64,000 nucleotides of DNA from Epiperipatus broadwayi (Eukaryota > Onychophora > Udeonychophora > Euonychophora > Peripatidae), in contig JAQFVV010000017.1 in NCBI GenBank assembly GCA_028023455.1, forward strand, positions 3,269,501-3,333,500. The letters are read 5' to 3'. Positions 57,830-64,000 of the stretch are shown here, in pieces. The number at the start of each line of letters is the position of its first letter. Position 1 is the first letter of the stretch. The position numbers and the translations under genes are program-made. The notes below the pieces were generated by a model. That model saw only the letters and a program-made list of their open reading frames with translations, had not been told where the DNA came from and made no database searches.

Positions 57830-58112
57830 AGGGTGTCTTTGGTAATATTTGGAATTTAATAAGAAATTTTAGCTGGATTTTTTTCATGATGTTTTGTTTA
57901 TCTTCAAAAGAATAGATGTTTTTCTCTCTGTATTTAGTTTTCATAAAAATGACCAACATTGCACTGAAATTTATTTAGTATATTTATAAATATATAAAGT
58001 CTAGAGACTATCTTCTTTGAGTTTATATAGAAAATGTAAAAATGTCACCAACAATAAATGGTATAGCCTGAATTGTAGTTCCAGGATTTAAAAAAAAAAG
58101 GCATACAGCTTT

Positions 58113-58213
58113 TTTTCATGTGTCATACCATCGGCTGGAAGCAAACACATTAACCCAGGACAACTGCTTGTAAGACAGCTGTGTTGGCCTCTTGACCACC
58201 AATGCATGCCAAA
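58113..58213 (-). mobile_element. Miniature tRNA-derived SINE, subfamily B (diverged)
   Basis: Minus-strand copy with a 12-bp duplication GCATACAGCTTT (58101-58112 and 58214-58225). Antisense A-box and B-box regions are recognisable but mutated, and the anticodon-arm region is the simple B type (minus strand CTGTCTTACAAGCAG). Confidence 0.88.
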
Positions 58214-58635
58214 GCATACAGCTTTATTGCTTCTTCATAAGAAGTAAGGCATGCAAACAGCAGAATTAATCCTGGGAAGTTGGATACTTTACCAATTGCA
58301 ACTGTGCCAAACTGCTGCAGGTTCCAGAAATAAAAGAAATATCATTTGTAGTTTGCTTCTATATTTTAATCATTAAATTTTGCATAAATGACTACAATTA
58401 CCACCAATGGAGGTTTTGTGGAACTCTCATGACAATGTGAATAGCTTTGATAGGTTCATGTAAATTTTAGTAGTGTTTTATGGTTTGAAGATAATTTTTA
58501 ACAACTAAAAATAGAAATTCATACTGGGAAAACATCAAAGACAATAAAAGTTAGGCTAAATTAGTTTTTAGAACAATCTAGACATAAACTGAGATTAGAT
58601 CCATAAATGAATATTCTTTATTTTGAAAGTAATAT

Positions 58636-58770
58636 TGACTAAGGCTGTAACCTCAGGAATGTGCGCGTAAAAATGCGATAGTAGGGACCTCTATAGGTCT
58701 TAACCACAAGCTGTTATCATGCAAATCGCTGAAGATGGAATTTGCATAGCAATTTCAACCCAGCCTGTTG
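58636..58770. other. Unidentified G+C-richer block with internal symmetry
   Basis: GGAATGTGCGCGTAAAAATG, a palindromic GACCTCTATAGGTC and the inverted pair ATGCAAAT/ATTTGCAT lie within 130 bp. The composition differs from both flanks, suggesting an inserted element or a conserved SINE core. I do not recognise it. Confidence 0.3.
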
Positions 58771-58922
58771 TAAATGTAGGTGGTTTTTAATTCTTGTTAA
58801 AACCATAAGTAGTGGTCCTGTTAAATTTTTAAGCAGGGGTATTTTATTAAAACAATATTTTATTGCTTATCATAAATGAAAACAAAAATTTACTTGCTCT
58901 GAAGAGAAATCAGAGCAGTGTT

Positions 58923-59132
58923 CAAATAACTACCCCTTCCCTGCAGCAGATAATGGCTCCAATGGCGCTAAGTATGAGTGTTAATAAAAGCAAATGAATC
59001 TGAAAGAACTTGGCTGAAATTCACACTCAAATAACTACCAATACTGCAGTAGTCAACAGCTCCAATGGTGCTAAGTATGAGAGTTGATAGAAGCAAATGA
59101 ACCTGGAAAAACTCACTGAAATTCATGGAATG
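58923..59132. repeat. Tandem duplication, 2 x about 105 bp
   Basis: CAAATAACTACCCCTTCCCT at 58923 and CAAATAACTACCAATACTGC at 59028 start two units sharing GCTCCAATGG-GCTAAGTATGAG, AAGCAAATGAA-CTG and CTGAAATTCA. They differ at perhaps a sixth of positions. A 73-residue minus-strand frame across it has no recognisable content. Confidence 0.85.
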
Positions 59133-60200
59133 TGATGTTTCTGGCACTGCCACAATTATTAGCAGCTCTTTGAATCCAATCTCAAGCATGCTTAAAATAA
59201 TTTTAAAAAAAGGTTTTTAATTAGTTGTATTCATCTAATAAATGAAAAATATTGAACGTTAGATTATTTATATTTTTAGGCACAAATTTAGCAAGTAATT
59301 TTCTCTGGGGGGGGGGGTATAGTGTCTTTGCAGATAACCAGCCATCGCTGAAGACCATCTTTTCATTTAAAAAATGGCATCAGGTGATACTTTATTGGTT
59401 GTTGTTAGGTTTTATTCTAGTTTTGCTTTCAGTGCATATATTGGTGACTACATTTTGGCTTTATGCCCTAAATTTACAACTGTTTTTCTACAAGTAGATC
59501 ACCTGGCTCTGAGCCTTTTCTGATTTAAGATTAACAAAGAATAAGTTTTAATTCACTAATATCTACTGGTTTTTCTAAAGGCACATTATGAAAATAGTTC
59601 GAATAGTTCTTGTTTTGTTCTCCAAGCCTTGAACTTAAAACAGTAATACAAAAGGTTGAGAGTTTCTTTTGGCAGTAATGGTGGTGATTCTATCAGTGGT
59701 GTTTTACACCCATCAACCTTATTTAAACAAGATCCAATCATTGACTTGTTTTTGTTTTGTTTTTTGCATGGTCTCTTTGCATCTTTGTTTTTTTAATTAT
59801 CATCAAGGATTCTTATACGTTTGTTAGACATTTCAGAATATTTAGGAGATAAATGGTATTCCATTATATGGCTCACTGCAATAGCCATATCAGAATGTGA
59901 AACTTAAGATATTGGGATCGGTTTCAGTTATGGTACCTTTGGGCTGAACTTGTGAATTTTCAAGCAATTTAGTCTAAAACTACAACTTAGAACAAACTCA
60001 TCATCCAATGTAATTATTAATTAAAAATGTATACAAATATTTATCTGCAAATTTAAATTAAAATCGATTCCATTACATTTATGTTATCATATGTCTTTGT
60101 TGTTGTTGTTAATCCACATTAGTGAGAGTTTCCATCTGTTTCGTGAGCTGCTTAATTTAGAAATTTCTTTCAGAATTTTGCATATTTTTGTTACTTTGTT

Positions 60201-60325
60201 GTTGTTTTTTTTTTTTCATATGTCATAGCATCAGCCAGAAGGCGAACCTGCAACAACCGTCTACAAACAACTGCTTGCTTGCTTGCAAGGCAGTTGCGCT
60301 GACCTCTCAGCTAACAATGCTTAAC
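60201..60325 (-). mobile_element. Miniature tRNA-derived SINE, subfamily A
   Basis: Minus-strand copy with an exact 13-bp duplication TTGTTACTTTGTT (60188-60200 and 60326-60338). The hairpin region has an extra TTGC unit (CTTGCTTGCTTGCAAGG on the plus strand), a small microsatellite-like expansion within the subfamily A hairpin. Confidence 0.92.
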
Positions 60326-60404
60326 TTGTTACTTTGTTTTTGAAAAGGCTATCTACATTCAGAACTTAAGATAGCTGAGTTTTACCTAACTTGTAAACTT
60401 TCTG

Positions 60405-61205
60405 AAGCACGGCTAAAATTAAATATATAAGATTTGCAGATGATGTAGCTCTCATAGCTGAGGATGAAGAGTGTCTTCAGAATATGGTGGAATAAATTGG
60501 AAGAATGTATGGAATATGGAATAAAAATAAATGTTGAGAAGACTAAGTGTTTATGGATAATGAGAAATGCAAAGAGACTGCAAATTAAAATCTATAATAA
60601 CATAGTTCCAACAGGTAGACAAATTTAGATATTTGGATAGTTGGTCAAATGGGGATGGAAACAGTGAAGATGAAATGAAAGAATACCATTAGTCATAAAG
60701 GAGACATTTATTAAGAGAAAGAAAATATTTTATGGACCTTTGAAAAGTGAATTAAGAAAATGATTAATTAACTATGGGTGTAGTGTACATTATAATATAT
60801 GGTTGTGAAATGTGAACAATGAGTAATCAAATTAGAAACAGATTGAAAGAAATTAAATGTGAACATAGAGAAAAATGAAAGAAATCATTTGGATATATAA
60901 AATTAAAATAACAAATGAAGTTTTGAAAAAGTCAATAGAAAAGGAAGATTGATTGAGGAGGTTAGAGAGAAAGGGAAACTGAATTTGACGTGTATTAAGA
61001 AATTATAGTTTAATGAAAGATGTTTTGAAGGGGAATGGTGAATGGAAGTAAGAAAAAACAGAAGAAATTGAAGTTGGATGATATAAGAGATGAGAAAAGT
61101 TACATGGAATTGATGAGCTGGGCAATAAAGAGAATGGGATGGAAAAATTGATGATATGACTACTTTATGGACATGTCCATTTGAAATGATGACGATGGCT
61201 AAAAT
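60405..61205 (+). pseudogene. RTE-like LINE reverse-transcriptase remnant (FADD box to C-terminus)
   Basis: Frames read IRFADDVALIAEDEECLQNM, then NKLEECMEYGIKINVEKTKC after a shift, YGCEM-TM near 60800 (a TGA where Trp is expected), TNEVLKKSIEKE, ERKGKL, LRNYSLMKDVLKG, and KLKLDDIRDEKSYMELMSWA-IKRMGW at 61050-61148. This is the order expected in a non-LTR reverse transcriptase: the F/YADD catalytic motif, the 'GLKIN--KT' motif, 'YGCETW' and the C-terminal region. The 5' part (endonuclease, first RT motifs) is missing, as in 5'-truncated LINE insertions. Many stops and shifts: dead copy. Confidence 0.8.
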
Positions 61206-62493
61206 TATTAGCTATAGGTATATATTTTTACAAAATAATTCAGCATTTTCATTGTTAAAAACATTAGGAATAACTAAATTGTGACAAAGCTTTTACCAAA
61301 CATTAAAATATAGAAGAACAAGAAAAAATGAACTGATATATTTTGTGCTCATATATATTACGTCAGCTGATAATGTCACATTATTTGCTTTTGTTGATTT
61401 AAACATTTCACTTTAAGTGCATAATGGACATTATTTACATCACACTAATAAAGTGTAAAGGTTTTTTATTTTTCGAAATAATTTTATTATTGTAATATAT
61501 TTTCATTATTTCTAAATAAATTTAATATTAATCATAAAAACAACAAGACCATTTAAGATGCTTAATATATTCTAATACAGTAATTTATTAAGTAATATGC
61601 AACGGTGGGTTTCATAATATTTATCAAGCAGTATGCTAAATTTAATATATAAACTTTATATAAAAGATAAAAGTAAATGTGATAGAAAAAAAAAAAAGTT
61701 TTATCATTTCATGTCAAATTTATAATAGAACATTAATAAACAAATTCATAAAGATAATAAGTCATTAAAAATAGATTTTTCCATTTCATTTAGATACAAT
61801 GTATTATCAGACTTTTACTATATCGCAACGAATCATTAAATGCTTATGGCATATACAAGTGTAAATAAAATTCCAAATATTTGATTTTTAGAAATTCTTA
61901 TTATTAGCAATAAGTAATCATTCAAACTTTTGTTATTTATTATTTGCGAAATAAGTCCGTCCCCCCACCTCAATTTCATTATTTATATCATAGATATCTC
62001 TACCTGCTGACCTAATTGTGGTGTAAAACGTCTCGATTTAGCAATAAAAACTGGACACTATTTGGTTACATTTTAAGAACTGTCGTTTTGTTATATACTT
62101 CACTGAAACGTTTTAAAATATTAATTTTAGGGGTTATTTAATTAAATGGTAGAAATTTATAGAGAATAAATTGAACATTCACTCTCAATGCACGATTACA
62201 AAGTCTTATTTGATAGAAATCTAAACACAAGTCACATTTCTCCAGCTTAATATGCTAATTTAGGGGAAAAATAAAATTACATGTACAATTAGAAGTAAAC
62301 TTAAATTATTTGCATGGTGGGAGAAGGGTCATTTTATTAATTATTTGATGTCAGTAGGTCTTGTTTGTATGTAATCAGGATCGCTTATTCACTGCTTAGA
62401 TCAAACAAAAATAAATTCTCACAATATCATGTACAAGTTATTATGGATATATTAATATTTTTTATCAATCATTTATTAGAGTACAGATTATCC
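61206..62493. other. A+T-rich non-coding sequence
   Basis: Follows the LINE remnant. No gene or complete repeat is recognised. Confidence 0.55.
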
Positions 62494-62815
62494 ACTTAAT
62501 GAATAATGTTTCTCTAATGTAATTTTCACTACACCATTCTCACAGTAAGGAAAGGACTGTTTTCTATTCACTTTTAACACCTCGTGAAGGGATGTAATCA
62601 AAAACATATGTCCACAGATATATGAAAATGTATGATCAATTTTAATTTAACAGTTAAGTATATGCATCTGGGGATCATAGATTTTTTTCACTTGTCTTTG
62701 ATCATACGTTTGTGATTACATCCCTTAACAAGATACTAAAAGGATAAAAGCCAGTCCCTATCGTGCATGAGACTGAGATAGTGAAAATTACACTACAGAA
62801 ATATTATTAAGTCAT
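62494..62815. mobile_element. Foldback element, family 'TACACTACAGAAATAT' (copy 2)
   Basis: ACTTAATGAATAATGTTTCT-CTAATGTAATTTTCACTA at the left pairs with TAGTGAAAATTACACTACAG-AAATATTATTAAGT at the right. Also GGGATGTAATCA with TGATTACATCCC. Outer sequence TTAGAGTACAGATTATCCA resembles 42374-42396 and 42542-42561, where only arm fragments remain. Confidence 0.75.
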
Positions 62816-63861
62816 TACTATAGTGTTTGAAATGCAGTGGTAAAAGAATTACAAAGTATACACGTATAAAAATAATATATTTATAAAAACATATCGTAAG
62901 TTTATTTCATCTTCCAATTTAATAGAAGCTTATATAGTTGAAAAAATATATTTAAATATTGTATAGGACTAATTTGGAATATAGGACCAATAATTTGAAC
63001 TGGGTGAAATAAATTCATAACTATGCATTTACAAATGTGTTCATTCTATTACTTGACAAATCAGTTTGAATTATTTAGTAAAAAATGGCATATGCTGCAC
63101 AATTTGCATATTGTGTGAACCACTGGACCATGATGCATGTTTGTATATGCACCTATAATTACTTTTGAATAAGATAGATGAGATTTAGCACAAATTATAG
63201 ACCATTGAAACAATGTTTTATGTGCCCATTGTTCATTTGCATTTATGAAGTTATATAAATTACTTCTATTTTTATCATTTGTGTTTATCTACTTCTTCTG
63301 CCTTTATAAGTTTTTATTCTTATAATTGTCTTAATAGTTTAATACCAATTCTAGCCAAAGAATAAAAGTGACTATGGTTATTAAAAATCCAGACACCAAA
63401 GAATATAGAGACTGAATTGGATTAAAGATCTAAATGTCGAAACCATAAGGCAAATTAGCTTAAATTAAAAACATTATTGTGTCTTCAGTTTGAGCTGATA
63501 GTTTTATAGTTAACCTTCTTCAGAGAAAATTCATTAAACATCACTTTAGTTCTATCTTCTTACTTTTATTTGATAACCTTTTCAATATTTCCTGAAATTC
63601 TTAAACATCATTTGCAACAAAAACAACCACATTATTTACAAAATCTAAATGACTATTTTCTGAGCCTCTCATTTCAATCCACAGAAGTGACTATAATTTT
63701 TTTTTGGAAATATAAAACCACTGTTGTATACCTTCTCAATGTTAAATCTTTTTAGATCATCATGCAATTCAATCACTTCTATGGCATTTTAATAAATGTT
63801 CTTCAGAATATCCCAGGTATATTTTGCTGATGAAATCTTTAATATCTGAGGAAATGACAAA
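62816..63861. other. A+T-rich sequence, possible antisense coding remnant at 63560-63840
   Basis: On the minus strand near 63840-63690, short readable runs (DILKNIY, IEVIELHDDLKRFNIEKV) look like decayed mobile-element protein. They are broken by stops and belong to no family I can name. The rest is filler. Confidence 0.3.
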
Positions 63862-63967
63862 ACATCACATGATCACCATCTCTTATACTAGCACATAATT
63901 GTTCTGGCATCCATTGCTTACTCTGGTTGACACAGGGTGGCACTACTGATGGAGAGTTTTGCTCTGA
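63862..63967. repeat. Deleted copy of foldback family 'GGCAAAACTCTCCATAC'
   Basis: AAACATCACATGATCACCAT and TATACTAGCACATAATTGTT (outer sequence of the family) are followed directly by CATCCATTGCTTACTCTGG, TTGACACAGGGTGGCACTAC and TGGAGAGTTTTGC, the terminal part of one arm. The inner arms are deleted. Confidence 0.65.
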
Positions 63968-63981
63968 GGAAATGCTTATAG

Positions 63982-64000
63982 CAGGGGTCCCCAACCCTAT
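63982..64000 (+). mobile_element. hAT-type terminal repeat, cut by window end
   Basis: CAGGGGTCCCCAACCCTAT is a typical hAT terminal inverted repeat start. The preceding 8 bases GCTTATAG would be the left half of the target duplication. The rest of the element lies outside the window. Confidence 0.6.

Overview
The window is nuclear DNA of an animal. It is very A+T-rich (roughly three quarters by eye), has long introns with GT-AG borders, and is full of interspersed repeats. One protein-coding gene can be read with certainty: a class 1/2/3 GATA zinc-finger transcription factor (GATA2/3 type) on the minus strand between about 3.4 and 12.9 kb. Its two-finger layout, the 146-bp and 126-bp finger exons, and the conserved N-terminal blocks [24 protein letters not shown] and TYPAYV identify a bilaterian orthologue. 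The protein and the repeat content fit a lophotrochozoan (mollusc- or annelid-like) best, but that placement is inference and no species is claimed.

Layout. 1-3396: intron after the C-terminal finger exon; the last coding exon (basic tail and stop) is not in the window. 3397-3522: C-finger exon. 3523-9727: a 6.2-kb intron. 9728-9873: N-finger exon. 11332-11853 and 12112-12480: activation-domain exons; the second carries the probable start ATG at 12328. A possible further 5' exon ends at 12856, inside a G+C-richer promoter-like stretch (about 12850-13310). From 13.3 kb to the end (about 50 kb) I see no convincing cellular gene, only upstream or intergenic sequence, or a very long 5' intron, filled with mobile elements.

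Repeats. (1) Eight copies of a very short (about 85-125 bp) tRNA-derived SINE that is almost nothing but the tRNA unit plus an A tail; each has a recognisable target-site duplication, and the copies fall into two structural subfamilies. (2) Several unrelated families of long foldback or inverted-repeat elements (8.06, 17.5/57.5, 21.2/23.8, 24.7, 33.3, 37.9, 43.4, 50.7, 54.2/62.5 kb). (3) A Tigger/pogo-like element of 1,275 bp with TA flanks and a decayed transposase C-terminus (46757-48031). (4) hAT-type elements: one with an exact 8-bp duplication (48073-48486), one older (38017-38509), and one cut by the window end (63982). (5) Decayed RTE-like LINE pieces, one retaining the FADD reverse-transcriptase box (60.4-61.2 kb) and three antisense C-terminal pieces. 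(6) Older tRNA-like SINE fragments, two short tandem duplications and a trinucleotide microsatellite.

I found no rRNA, functional tRNA gene, CRISPR array or prokaryotic feature. Most of the longer open frames are chance frames in A+T-rich DNA or relics of mobile elements. The most interesting material is the miniature SINE family with its expanded hairpin, the foldback families, and an isolated candidate first exon in a CpG-bearing stretch near 36.8 kb.
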